Both the position numbers and the translations under genes were made by a program. Of a stretch of DNA of 42,453 bases, positions 16,673-25,958 are shown one piece after another. The notes below the pieces were generated by a model. The model saw only the letters and a list, made by a program, of their open reading frames with translations, was not told the origin of the DNA and made no database searches. The stretch is taken from the NCBI RefSeq assembly GCF_016306625.1, contig NZ_JACOII010000004.1, forward strand, positions 7,321-49,773. Direction: 5' to 3'. The stretch is from Xenorhabdus lircayensis. Lineage in GTDB: Bacteria > Pseudomonadota > Gammaproteobacteria > Enterobacterales > Enterobacteriaceae. Position 1 is the stretch's first letter. Each line of letters opens with the position of its first letter.

Positions 16673-17769
16673 TCAAATATGATGAATAATATAACGTGTG
16701 CTACGGCCACCAGCCTCAGTTTTTTCCAGACATCCAAATTCTATTAGGTGATTTAAATGTCGGGTCGCTGTTGCACGGCTAACTTTTGCAATTTTCTGAT
16801 ATTGTCCACTATTAATGCCTTGCTGAAAATCACCATCCAGCATTCTGTTCAGGACGTTGATCTGTTCTCCACTAAGCCGGCTTTGATCAACACAACGCCA
16901 GAATCGAGCCTTTTTCACCGTACTATCAATTTGCTTCAGTTTAGTGATAAGAGTGTCATTCAATGTTTGCAGAAACCACACCATCCAATCGGTAATATCC
17001 AAACCACTGCGCTGGGTCTGTTCCAGTATTTCGTAATATTGCTTTCGACGTTCAAAAATATTCACTGACATGGCATAAAACCGGATTGAGCGGCTTTCTC
17101 CTTGCGCCAATACTAAATCAGTCAGGAAACACGGGTGATACGCCCATTACCATCTTCCATTGGATGCAGAGTGACAAACCATAAATGTACAATTGCTGCC
17201 CGCAAGATCGGATCAAGATTAAATTCATGATGGGATTGATTGAACCAAACAATAAATTTTGTCATTTCTTCCTGCAATTTTTCGGCTGGTGGAGCTTCAA
17301 AATGAATAATAGGCTTATCTATTCTGCCGGAGATGACCTCCATTCCCCCATGCCGCAACTGGCCTCCCTTGATGGGATTGAACAAGGTATAACCTGCGGG
17401 AAACATCAATTCATGCCATTTCAAAATGCGTTCAAGCGACAACGGTTCGTAATATTTTTCCACCACATCAAAGGCAATTTCTGCCATACCCTCTGACTGT
17501 TCGCTAGTTGGATAGGGTTTAGCTTCGCTGATACCTAGTCGATTTGCCAGTGAAGAACGTATTGATGCCGCATTTAACTTTTCACCTTCTATTTCACAGG
17601 AATAGAGAATGCTGGCAAGAAGAGTATCTAGTGTCGCTTGCTCTGTGCTTTCAGCGTCAGATCTTCCTAGCAGTAACCCCTGATTAAAATGAATCTCCCG
17701 CAACACAGACGTCATAACATGCTAATTCCATTGGAAATCAGGCCAATTTTCTTGTTCCCATATCCACAT
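16673..17769 (-). pseudogene. Fic-domain protein with DUF4172 N terminus, doubly disrupted
   Basis: The reconstructed gene has about 365 codons. It starts at 17769 with MWIWEQENWPDFQWN, the typical DUF4172 start, but codon 16 (17722-17724) is TAG. The frame then runs on through SILYSCEIEGE and the Fic catalytic motif HPMEDGNGR (His, Asp and Arg intact), and stops at TGA. It needs one extra base near 17126 to continue as LTDLVLAQGESRSIRFYAMS and a C-terminal winged-helix segment (SRATATRHLNHLIEFG). The inhibitory-helix-like motif (S/T)xxxE(G/N) fits SCEIEG. Fic enzymes usually transfer AMP to proteins, and this class may bind its own promoter. An internal ATG at 17715 could give a shorter product, still frameshifted. 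Confidence 0.8.
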
Positions 17770-17802
17770 TGAATTCCACCTTATGATGCCAATAGTCGAA
17801 CC

Positions 17803-17863
17803 ATTCTACTCATGGAGTGAGGCAAATAACAACTCTATTCGACTCATAAAATGAGGCGAATAG
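17803..17863. promoter_or_regulatory. Two operator-like dyads upstream of the fic gene
   Basis: At 17835-17863, CTATTCG-A-CTCAT-AAA-ATGAG-G-CGAATAG is a near-perfect 29-bp dyad. At 17803-17828 a related sequence has the core ACTCATGGAGTGAGGC and the ending AAATA. A half copy GACTCA lies at 17875-17880. Centre-to-centre spacing is about 33 bp, roughly three helical turns. Likely target sites of the Fic protein's own winged-helix region; binding is inferred. Confidence 0.55.
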
Positions 17864-17891
17864 CAGGTCTAATTGACTCACCAGCCGAAAT

Positions 17892-18485
17892 TTACACCTC
17901 TGAGTCCACTGCCCGCGCCAACAAACTTATCGGATATTCACATTTCTTGCTGGTAGACATCTCAATCTGCCATTTGCAGGTTTCGCAATCCGTAATCACC
18001 AGATCGACACCACTCGCTTCAATCTGGTGGAATAAATTCGCCCCGACCCCTTGGGAAACATCATAGTTTTCCGCCTTAAAGCCGTTTGCTCAGATATAAT
18101 CCATTCCGCTACAATCTGCTCTGCTACAAACAGGACACTCAGTAAAGAAACGCCCACACCGCAACCTTCGGCCAGAGAATCATATCCTCCCAATATCGCA
18201 CCCGCAGCATAGAGGTCTTCGATCACATTACCTCCTTTCAATGGCCGTAAATATTCATCCGTGTTTACACCGAATTTAAGGTAAGGTTGTGGCGCAAAGA
18301 TATTTTGCTGCGTCCATTGCCCTCGTTCGGGGTTCCCCAACAGATCTAGATTCAGCAGGGGTTCATAAACGCGATCACATTCGGTTTTCAGCACGATAAA
18401 TTAACGAAGCTACGTTTTTCTCACCGATCCGGCTGTAGGGATGCGTCACTTCACGACCATCGGGTATGCCAATCACGTATCCGGC
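17892..18485 (-). pseudogene. glpB and glpC relics (anaerobic glycerol-3-phosphate dehydrogenase)
   Basis: Three pieces of an old glpABC operon are joined. First, 18482-18397 reads GYVIGIPDGREVTHPYS, matching the early part of GlpB. Second, in another frame from about 18394, EPLLNLDLLGNPERGQWTQQ then FAPQPYLKFGVNTDEYLRPL and LGGYDSLAEGCGVGV match the last ~110 residues of GlpB. Third, about 18079-17892 reads NYDVSQGVGANLFHQIE then VITDCETCKWQIEMSTS, the C-terminal end of GlpC with its Cys motif and TAA stop. Internal deletions removed most of GlpB and GlpC, and glpA is absent. The order and strand match the operon that faces glpTQ in E. coli. Confidence 0.85.
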
Positions 18486-18662
18486 GAGTCAATGTCTTGC
18501 TGGGATAGATAAAATATATACAATACCCGTGTTTTTTGTTTGATAAGGAATAAAAACGAGCGAGAAACGCGCATGAAATGGCATGAAAAAAGTACATATC
18601 GTGATAAATATCACGCTTTGATAAACCGATAAGGACACAAACAAAAATGGAAGATGAGAATA
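18486..18662. promoter_or_regulatory. AT-rich segment with CRP-like dyad, possible glpA promoter relic
   Basis: CGTGATA-AA-TATCACG (18600-18615) resembles a CRP site (TGTGA-N6-TCACA with C for T and G for A at the ends). It lies upstream, in the minus-strand sense, of the glpB relic, where the glpA promoter would end up if glpA were deleted. No intact gene lies here. Confidence 0.35.
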
Positions 18663-18694
18663 AAAAACGGGCATGATCCCGTAGGAGCATGCCC
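18662..18694 (-). terminator. Terminator of the NRPS-MbtH operon
   Basis: On the minus strand GGGCATG (18694-18688) pairs with CATGCCC (18675-18669) across 12 bases, followed by GTTTTTTA. It lies 30 bp after the mbtH-like stop. Confidence 0.85.
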
Positions 18695-18724
18695 ATAATT
18701 CAATTAACGATGTCAATCAGTGCG

Positions 18725-18907
18725 CTATTTTATTGGCTCCGGCCAAATTGTGGCGATGTGGCTCAGGCATTCTTCTTTAGAATCTGTCCTCCCGATTGTC
18801 ATCCATCCCATCGGGATCTCATACTCAGCAGGCCAGACCGAATACTGCTTTTTAGCATTTATGACAACCATCCAACTCATGGCATCATTTTCTGTTAACT
18901 GCTTCAT
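18725..18907 (-). CDS. MbtH-like protein
   Basis: A 60-residue protein with the MbtH pattern: an N-K-x-Q-x-S-x-W-P segment (INAKKQYSVWP, residues 16-26), then PMGW (32-35), then ECLSHIATIW. MbtH-like proteins bind the adenylation domain of partner NRPSs and make it soluble and active. The usual WTDxRP ending is here WPEPIK, so the C terminus is shortened and unusual, and the family length is normally 62-75. The ATG overlaps the NRPS stop codon by 4 bp (ATGA), so it is co-translated with the A-T-reductase gene. A terminator follows. Confidence 0.88.
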   Translation of the reverse strand: MKQLTENDAMSWMVVINAKKQYSVWPAEYEIPMGWMTIGRTDSKEECLSHIATIWPEPIK

Positions 18908-21900
18908 ACTACAGCCTCCTTTTTGAAGTTTTCTGACAGGATAGCCGGCAGGAACCTTGTACCAATCAGATAACGCAATACCTGATGGACATATTCAGCC
19001 GTAATTGTTGGGCAACGAATGTCGCTTCCAACCAATCCTGCCAGCGTATTCTTCAACTCCAATTCAGGATGGACTTCATCGAGATAAGCCGGATCCAGCG
19101 CCCGATAAGGTCTTTCTGTCATATCCCTGATCAGCGGGATCAGCGGATACAGTGGGTGAGTATCATCCAGCGCAAGGATCTTCTCTTTACCCTCATTAAA
19201 CGGTACAGGGTTGAGGATATAGCCAAAATCCTGCACCCAGTCGAAAAATTGCCGGATAGAAACCTGTTCTGGGTTGAACAAGTTGAAGAATTGCCCATTG
19301 GATTCCGGTTGTTTGGAAATATGTACCAACGATGCCGCCACATAATCAACCGGTACAATATCAAGCAACAGAGCGTGATCAGGATAAAAGCCCATTGCCA
19401 GATAACCTTTCAAGGACGCGACCAGATAATCATTACCCTGTGCTGCCCCTGTGCGGGTGTGTCCAAGGATCAATCCCGGCCGGTAAATGCTCACAGGCAC
19501 GCCCCGTTTGCGGGCAATATTGATGATCCCTTCTGATACCCACTTACAGCCCGAATAACCAGAAGGATCACGTACCGATTCATTCATGGCACGATCATCT
19601 TCCATATAGGGGCGTGGCGATTCTGTAGCAAACAGGGCATTCACGGAAGAAACATAATGGAAATGTTTCAAACGCGCAGTGCAAGCCAGTTCCAGCGCCG
19701 TTCTGGTGCCATCGACATTGATGTTCTTCAGCGCACTATAGGGGTAGATGAAATTAACCAACGCCCCGTTGTGATAAATAACATCGACATTTTCTGCAAG
19801 CTGCGACCATGTCTCCGGCAGTAAGCCAAAACGTGGCTGTCCCAAATCACCGATAATGAAATCCACACGGTCAAGCCCATTTCCCACATCAATCTGGTAA
19901 TTTTTAAATCCAGACTTGATTCTGTCGCGCGCATGTTCTTCATCAGATGCACGGCACAGGCAGATAACCCTGGCCGAGGTCTGTTTCAGCAATTGCTCCA
20001 GCAAATGCAGCCCAAGATATCCGGTAGAGCCGGTCAGTAATACGGTGTCTGGCTGATACCAGTTAGCATGAACCAACCCATCAGGACGAATCCCTTCTTT
20101 CAGGTAGACATCATTCCTGAGTGTTTCAGCATGCTGGCGAATTAACGCTTCGCTATGATAAATTCCTGCGATCTGAGCAGGATTCGCCTGACGCGCGACC
20201 ATCATTTCATCCAGAATGGCGGCTATTCTGGCAACTGTCGGTTCAACATAGATACCAGCAATCGGAATCCTCAGTAAAAATGCTTTTTCAATGCGTTCTA
20301 CCATACGGGCAACAAGGATGGAGTGCCCCCCGATCTGGAAGAAATCATCGGTGATCCCAAATACATCCGTCGCCAGTAAATCACGCCAAATGGCATAAAC
20401 GCGTTTTTCGGTTTCTGTTTGAGGCTGTACCGCATCACAACTGGCATTCAATCGTTCCGCAATTTCTTCCAGTCGCTTTTTATCTCTTTTGCTACTGCTT
20501 GTCAGCGGTATATAAGGAATACGATAATACTCAGTAGGTATCCAAGCTTCATGCAGTACTTCCCTGAGCGATACTTGCGTCTCGCGCACCCAATCCTCTG
20601 GCACAATCATATTAGGATTGAACAGCATAAACGCTTGGATCTTGGCAAGATCACCACTGCCCGCCACTCGGATAATGGCATCCTGTACGCCATTTTGTTT
20701 TCTTAATGAAATTTCTATCTCCCCCAACTCGATTCGATATCCACGCACTTTTACCTGATCATCCTGTCTCCCCATATAAATGAGGGAGCCATCTTCAAGC
20801 ATGCGTGCCATATCCCCTGTCAAATATGCCCTTTTACCTTTTTGTGCCATATCGGGAACATATCTTTTGGCGGTTTCAGTTGGATTATTGCGATATCCTG
20901 CGGTCACGCCCAACCCTCCGATGAGGATTTCTCCCACGGTTCCTTTGGGAACAGGGCGCAGGTGTTTATCCACAATCGTGATACTTGTACCGGGGATAGG
21001 GCCACCCAATTGAACTTTTTCCCCTTTTTTCATGCGAAACGCGGTTGACCAGATGGTTGTTTCCGTTGGGCCATAGACGTTCCATAACGTACCGTCAGTG
21101 GCTGTCAGTTGATCCGCCAGATCTTGTGACAACGCTTCCCCACCGCAAAGCATGCCCATTTCAGGACGAGGCTTCCAACCCGCGTTCAAGGCCATTGACC
21201 AAGTAACTGGTGTCGCTTGGGCAAAAGTAAATTGCGGGTTCGATAACGTTTCGGACAACGCCGTGGCATCACGCTGGGTATCAATTGAAGTGATGTAAAT
21301 ACTGCCGCCATGAACTACGGTCAGCAGCAATTCCAGTACTGAGATATCAAAAGAGAACGTAGTCAATGCCAGCATATGGTCACGCTTACTGATTGACAGC
21401 AGTTTGCCAAACCCGCATAAACAAGCAGCCAGATTGTCATGCTGTACTTGTACTGCTTTTGGCAATCCTGTGGAACCAGAGGTAAACATCACATAAGCAG
21501 GATGATCGCCCAACACTGAAATATCAATGTATTCCGCTATTTCAGTTTTAGTTATCTTATTGATATCTTTTAAGATAACGTCCATAGAGATTAATGTTGA
21601 CGCCTTGAGCCCCGCCGACACCGTACCATCAGATACCAAAATACTTTCCGGCAGGCTGGCGAGAATATCATTCAGGCGTTTTTCTGGCATCATGGTGTTC
21701 AGGGGGATATACACCGCCCCAATTCGCCAAATTGCCTGCATGGTGACAAACCATGCAATGCCCCTCTGGGCCGCAATAGCAATATTGCTTCCCATTTTGG
21801 CACCGTGATGACGCAAAACATGTGCTGCATTCTCAATTCTCTGATGCAATTCACCAAATGACAGCATTTCATATAAATCAGAAACAGCGATGTCATTCGG

Positions 21901-22068
21901 TACAACTTTTGCCAACTCAGCCAACCGAGAAGGAACATTTTTAAACCACGGATCTAGCGCTGCTGTCATGCGACTGATATTGCTGTTCATTTCAGTATCG
22001 CCAGCAGGAGAAGATTTTTGCCCAGTAAATGCTGTGTGTAATATTGCCTTGTGTGTGTGAGTATTCAT
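18904..22068 (-). CDS. Stand-alone NRPS: adenylation - thiolation - thioester reductase
   Basis: A 1054-residue A-T-R enzyme with no condensation domain. A domain (about 35-530): YVMFTSGSTGLPKA, FDISVLELL, NVYGPTETTIW, GYRIELGEIE and the closing Lys in SSSKRDKKRL. T domain: DDFFQIGGHS with the pantetheine Ser583. R domain (about 670-1050): NAD(P) site TGSTGYLG (679-686), Ser in VSSVNA, and Y838/K842 in YSGCK. Such enzymes activate an amino acid and release it as an aldehyde or alcohol. My hand-read specificity residues (D241 I242 L245 Q284 L307 G309 V331 I339 W340 K527) resemble the published glycine code. The start at 22068 (MNTHTHK) has AATGAGAA upstream; TTG 22131 or ATG 22113 would add 21 or 15 residues but lack a ribosome site. 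Confidence 0.88.
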   Translation of the reverse strand: MNTHTHKAILHTAFTGQKSSPAGDTEMNSNISRMTAALDPWFKNVPSRLAELAKVVPNDIAVSDLYEMLSFGELHQRIENAAHVLRHHGAKMGSNIAIAAQRGIAWFVTMQAIWRIGAVYIPLNTMMPEKRLNDILASLPESILVSDGTVSAGLKASTLISMDVILKDINKITKTEIAEYIDISVLGDHPAYVMFTSGSTGLPKAVQVQHDNLAACLCGFGKLLSISKRDHMLALTTFSFDISVLELLLTVVHGGSIYITSIDTQRDATALSETLSNPQFTFAQATPVTWSMALNAGWKPRPEMGMLCGGEALSQDLADQLTATDGTLWNVYGPTETTIWSTAFRMKKGEKVQLGGPIPGTSITIVDKHLRPVPKGTVGEILIGGLGVTAGYRNNPTETAKRYVPDMAQKGKRAYLTGDMARMLEDGSLIYMGRQDDQVKVRGYRIELGEIEISLRKQNGVQDAIIRVAGSGDLAKIQAFMLFNPNMIVPEDWVRETQVSLREVLHEAWIPTEYYRIPYIPLTSSSKRDKKRLEEIAERLNASCDAVQPQTETEKRVYAIWRDLLATDVFGITDDFFQIGGHSILVARMVERIEKAFLLRIPIAGIYVEPTVARIAAILDEMMVARQANPAQIAGIYHSEALIRQHAETLRNDVYLKEGIRPDGLVHANWYQPDTVLLTGSTGYLGLHLLEQLLKQTSARVICLCRASDEEHARDRIKSGFKNYQIDVGNGLDRVDFIIGDLGQPRFGLLPETWSQLAENVDVIYHNGALVNFIYPYSALKNINVDGTRTALELACTARLKHFHYVSSVNALFATESPRPYMEDDRAMNESVRDPSGYSGCKWVSEGIINIARKRGVPVSIYRPGLILGHTRTGAAQGNDYLVASLKGYLAMGFYPDHALLLDIVPVDYVAASLVHISKQPESNGQFFNLFNPEQVSIRQFFDWVQDFGYILNPVPFNEGKEKILALDDTHPLYPLIPLIRDMTERPYRALDPAYLDEVHPELELKNTLAGLVGSDIRCPTITAEYVHQVLRYLIGTRFLPAILSENFKKEAVV

Positions 22069-23037
22069 AATGATGTTCTCATTCTGAGCTCCATTGATCT
22101 CATCATTTTTCATGATGAATGGAGGTATCAATGCTGGTAGTCGTTTTCTTTCAGTTTTGGCCTACATTCAGCATTTGCAAATACCTTATGTTGACGTTAA
22201 CTGAAGCAGAAAAATAAATTGCAAAAAATTTCGTGCGAATTTAATAAATATATTAATTAGTATTATTTTGTAATCTTTGATTAATTAAACAATCAACTTA
22301 TATAAAGCTAGTCATGCATTGAAAAACAGAGTGTATTACGCCTATACAACCTGCCATCAATCTTGTACAACATATTGATATACTTATAATTTACTTCATA
22401 AAACAGTTATCCTATGCTGCATGTTAACTGCGATCATGAGTATGAATAACTATTTGTAGTAATATCCGTTATTTTGAATTTTAATATCAAACACTTTATT
22501 TGTAACCGCGTTATAAAAAACGCCAAACATGTAAATAAAAAGTAAAATACATGAAAAAAATAAAAGCATCATTTGAATAACACTATCATATAAACAGTAC
22601 AATTTGTTAAAAACATAGACAAGAAAATGCCACCGTTTATTTATTAAATTACGTTTATAATAGTTATATTTATGTGGGTTATATTTATATGACTTTATGA
22701 TTACTGCTTCGGAGTAATCTCCCTAATAATAATGAGTCTTTGTGTGATAAAGAACATAAACGAACTTTAAATGTACAAAAATAACAAGAAAAGCCATTTA
22801 TTGTGACAAGCATCACGATAATATGAATAAATTGTATTTAAAAAACCCTCTAAATCACTCAAAATCATCACCTTTGCGAAATTATATCTATATGTTAGCG
22901 ATACCTCACAGGTATATGAGGTTGTTTTAACTAATATTCCCTTCGATATAGAAAATAATTAGTCTAAATTTTTCGTTTAACACTATCACTGCTCAATGGT
23001 GGTGATTCGCTCATACAGAAGTCACGTGGAGACAAAC
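22069..23037. promoter_or_regulatory. Long AT-rich divergent promoter region with CRP-like site
   Basis: About 970 bp separate the NRPS gene and glpT, very AT-rich, with no convincing coding frame. TGTGA-CAAGCA-TCACG (22802-22817) is a good CRP box about 220 bp before glpT. TTCGATAT near 22948 resembles half of a GlpR operator. E. coli glpT is controlled by CRP and GlpR, so these fit glpT. Nothing specific for the NRPS promoter was recognised. Confidence 0.5.
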
Positions 23038-24390
23038 ATGTTAAGTATTTTTAAACCGGCTCCCCATAAAGCCCGGTTGCCTGCGCAAGAAGCAGATCCA
23101 CTCTATCGTCGCTTGCGCTGGCAAATTTTTATGGGGATTTTCTTTGGCTACGCCGCTTACTATTTTGTGAGGAAAAACTTTGCACTGGCATTTCCAGAGT
23201 TAAACAAACAAGGCTTTACCAACCTTGAACTTGGCTTCGCTTTATCAGCTATTTCGATTGCATACGGTATCTCAAAATTCATCATGGGTTCCGTATCAGA
23301 CCGTTCCAATCCACGAGTCTTCTTACCTGCGGGGCTGCTCCTCTCTGCATCAGTGATGCTGTTTATGGGCTTTGTCCCTTGGGCGACTTCCAGCATTGCC
23401 ATTATGTTTTCCCTGCTGTTTATCTGTGGCTGGTTTCAAGGCATGGGCTGGCCACCTTGTGGGCGTACCATGGTTCACTGGTGGTCACATAAAGAGCGTG
23501 GTGGAATTGTATCTATCTGGAACTGTGCCCATAACGTTGGTGGTGGCTTACCGCCTCTGTTGGGCATGTTGGCGATATGGTGGTTCAATGACTGGAAGGG
23601 TTTATTCTATATGCCCGCCTTTGCCGCCATCCTGATGGCAATCATTGTTTACTTCTTAATGCGCGACACACCTCAATCTTGTGGCTTGCCACCAATTGAA
23701 GAGTACAAAAACGACTACCCTACTGACTATGTTGAAAAAGATGAGAAGGAACTGACTGCAAAACAGATCTTCTTGCAGTATGTTCTGCCGAACAAATTGC
23801 TATGGATGATCGCATTTGCCAACGTGTTCGTTTATATGCTGCGCTACGGTATCCTCGACTGGTCTCCATCCTACCTGCAAGCAGCGAAGCACTTTGCCAT
23901 GGATAAATCTTCCTGGGCCTACTTCTTCTACGAATACGCAGGCATTCCGGGTACTCTGCTGTGTGGCTGGATGTCTGACAAAGTCTTCAAAGGCAATCGT
24001 GGCGCCACAGGCGTGTTCTTTATGGTACTCGTTACCATCGCAACTACCGTGTACTGGCTGAACCCAGCAGGCAATCCCGGTATTGATATGATCTGTATGA
24101 TCGTTATCGGCTTCCTGATTTACGGCCCTGTGATGCTTATCGGCTTGCACGCCCTTGAGCTGGCACCGAAAAAAGCGGCGGGTACTGCGGCAGGTTTTAC
24201 TGGTTTGTTTGGTTATCTGGGTGGTTCTGTTATCGCCAATATCGCCATTGGTTATGCTGTTGACCACTTCGGTTGGGACGGTGCCTTTCATCTCTTGATC
24301 GGTGGTAGTGCCCTGTCCGTGATCCTATTGATAATAGTGATGATTAATGAAAACAAACACAAGCAAGAAATAGCACGCAACAATAGCTAA
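23038..24390 (+). CDS. glpT: Glycerol-3-phosphate:phosphate antiporter GlpT
   Basis: A 450-residue MFS antiporter (E. coli 452) of the inner membrane, with 12 helices. The start [16 protein letters not shown] and [19 protein letters not shown] are almost E. coli GlpT, including the Arg in YFVRKN that binds phosphate. Also conserved are [41 protein letters not shown] and the C-terminal half. An open frame reaches 22996, but 23038 (after GGAGACAAAC) is the family start. It imports glycerol-3-phosphate in exchange for phosphate. A terminator separates it from glpQ, unlike the compact E. coli glpTQ operon. Confidence 0.97.
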   Translation: MLSIFKPAPHKARLPAQEADPLYRRLRWQIFMGIFFGYAAYYFVRKNFALAFPELNKQGFTNLELGFALSAISIAYGISKFIMGSVSDRSNPRVFLPAGLLLSASVMLFMGFVPWATSSIAIMFSLLFICGWFQGMGWPPCGRTMVHWWSHKERGGIVSIWNCAHNVGGGLPPLLGMLAIWWFNDWKGLFYMPAFAAILMAIIVYFLMRDTPQSCGLPPIEEYKNDYPTDYVEKDEKELTAKQIFLQYVLPNKLLWMIAFANVFVYMLRYGILDWSPSYLQAAKHFAMDKSSWAYFFYEYAGIPGTLLCGWMSDKVFKGNRGATGVFFMVLVTIATTVYWLNPAGNPGIDMICMIVIGFLIYGPVMLIGLHALELAPKKAAGTAAGFTGLFGYLGGSVIANIAIGYAVDHFGWDGAFHLLIGGSALSVILLIIVMINENKHKQEIARNNS

Positions 24391-24432
24391 TAGATAAATT
24401 GCCGTTTACAAGAGGCAATAGCAATCAGAAGT

Positions 24433-24467
24433 AACCGCAGTATCATTTTCGGTATTGCGGTTATTTT
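24433..24467 (+). terminator. Terminator after glpT
   Basis: AACCGCAGTA (24433-24442) pairs with TATTGCGGTT (24453-24462) with one G-U pair, followed by ATTTT. It separates glpT from glpQ. The rest of the gap, 24468-24722, is AT-rich with no gene seen. Confidence 0.7.
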
Positions 24468-24722
24468 GAAAAATACCACACGCTAAATGTCCTTTTTACT
24501 CTTGATAAACGCTATAGCTTATTTTCTATATTCTTTTTATTATTAGATGGTAAGGAACCCAACTCTTTCATAATAGTCAAATTAAATTAAAGCAAATTTA
24601 TAAATTCTTTCATTAAAAGAGAGAAGGATAAACATGATAATAAAATCAATATTAGATCTCTATACGTAGCAATACTTTGTTAAATAAAAAATATAAGAAA
24701 AAAGTTTAAAGAATCAGCACCA

Positions 24723-24756
24723 CTGTCATAAAACTGTGACAGTCCATCGATAAATT
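24723..24756 (+). promoter_or_regulatory. Pho box and -10 of glpQ
   Basis: CTGTCAT (24723-24729), AAAA, CTGTGAC (24734-24740) is one Pho-box unit: two 7-bp direct repeats with a 4-bp AT spacer and one base off consensus. TAAATT (24751-24756) lies 10 bp after it, the position of the -10 in PhoB-activated promoters. This implies phosphate-starvation control of glpQ, which is an inference from the match. Confidence 0.7.
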
Positions 24757-24835
24757 TAGCAAAACGTATTGTGTTAATTTATTTCTTATCACAATTTTCT
24801 ACATAGCGCTTTATTACCATGAATGGAGAACCCCA

Positions 24836-25912
24836 ATGCAGACCCCTATTAAGGCAATCATGGCAGGTATTCTGTTAGCATCATCAATGTCAGGTATTGC
24901 ACATGCAGCAGATAAGATTGTTATCGCCCATCGTGGGGCCAGCGGTTATCTACCTGAACATACCCTGCCCGCCAAAGCACTGGCCTATGCACAAGGTGCT
25001 GATTATCTTGAGCAAGATCTGGTAATGACTAAAGATGATCAGCTCATTGTACTGCATGACCATTATCTCGACCGCGTAACGGATGTCGCAGAGCGTTTTC
25101 CAAACCGTGCCCGTGCCGATGGTCGCTATTATGCGATCGACTTTACTTTACCAGAAATCAAGTCACTGAAATTTACCGAAGGCTTCGATATCAAGGATGG
25201 CAAAAAAGTACAAAGTTATACAGGACGTTTCCCAATGGGGAAATCAGATTTCCATATTCACACTTTCCAGGAAGAACTGGAGTTTATTCAAGGCCTGAAT
25301 AAGTCCACCGGAAAGAACATCGGTATCTATCCTGAAATCAAGGCACCATGGTTCCATCGCCAAGAAGGCAAGGATATCACCACCAAGGTACTGGAAGTTC
25401 TGAAACAATATGGCTACACCAAAAAGAGCGATAAAGTTTATCTACAGTGCTTTGATACCAATGAACTGAAACGTATTAAAAATGAGCTTGAGCCTAAAAT
25501 GGGTATGGATCTGAAACTGATTCAGCTCATCGCTTATACCGATTGGAAAGAAACTTATGAGCAGAAAAAAGATGGCTCATGGGTGAATTATAGTTACGAC
25601 TGGATGTTTAAACCGGGTGCGATGAAAGAAGTGGCAAAATATGCTGATGGCATTGGCCCCGATTATCACATGCTGATCGCCAGTGATTCTACTCCGAACA
25701 ACATTAAATTAACCGGCATGGTGAAAGAGGCTCACGCCAGCCATCTGGCGGTACATCCGTACACGATCCGTATCGATCAACTGCCAAAATATGCCACCAG
25801 CGGCAATCAATTGTTTGATATCGTTTTCGACAAAGCTAATGTCGATGGTGCATTCACCGATTTCCCTGATTTGGCAGTGAAATTTCTGGAAAAACACCAC
25901 GAGCATAAATAA
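24836..25912 (+). CDS. glpQ: Periplasmic glycerophosphodiester phosphodiesterase GlpQ
   Basis: A 358-residue secreted enzyme (same length as E. coli GlpQ). A signal peptide (residues 1-24, IMAGILLASSMSGIAHA-A) leads to the GDPD barrel. IAHRGASGYLPEHT (about 28-41) carries the catalytic His/Arg, YLEQDLVMTKD the metal-binding Glu and Asp, and VLHDHYLDR the second catalytic His. IYPEIKAPW and the C-terminal GAFTDFPD complete the family pattern. It cleaves glycerophosphodiesters to glycerol-3-phosphate and an alcohol. With GlpT it provides carbon and phosphate. Its own Pho-box promoter suggests that phosphate scavenging is the main signal here. Confidence 0.96.
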   Translation: MQTPIKAIMAGILLASSMSGIAHAADKIVIAHRGASGYLPEHTLPAKALAYAQGADYLEQDLVMTKDDQLIVLHDHYLDRVTDVAERFPNRARADGRYYAIDFTLPEIKSLKFTEGFDIKDGKKVQSYTGRFPMGKSDFHIHTFQEELEFIQGLNKSTGKNIGIYPEIKAPWFHRQEGKDITTKVLEVLKQYGYTKKSDKVYLQCFDTNELKRIKNELEPKMGMDLKLIQLIAYTDWKETYEQKKDGSWVNYSYDWMFKPGAMKEVAKYADGIGPDYHMLIASDSTPNNIKLTGMVKEAHASHLAVHPYTIRIDQLPKYATSGNQLFDIVFDKANVDGAFTDFPDLAVKFLEKHHEHK

Positions 25913-25921
25913 TCTACGTCA

Positions 25922-25950
25922 ATAATAAAGGGGCAGTCCAAGACTGCCCC
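25922..25950. terminator. Shared terminator between glpQ and epmA
   Basis: GGGGCAGTC (25930-25938), CAA, GACTGCCCC (25942-25950). On the minus strand TTTATTATT follows the stem, so it suits epmA best; the convergent glpQ also ends here. Confidence 0.85.
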
Positions 25951-25958
25951 AATCGTGA

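Noticed and set aside
22132-22995. Hidden gene in the long NRPS-glpT gap
   Set aside because: All frames are short, very AT-rich and without ribosome sites.
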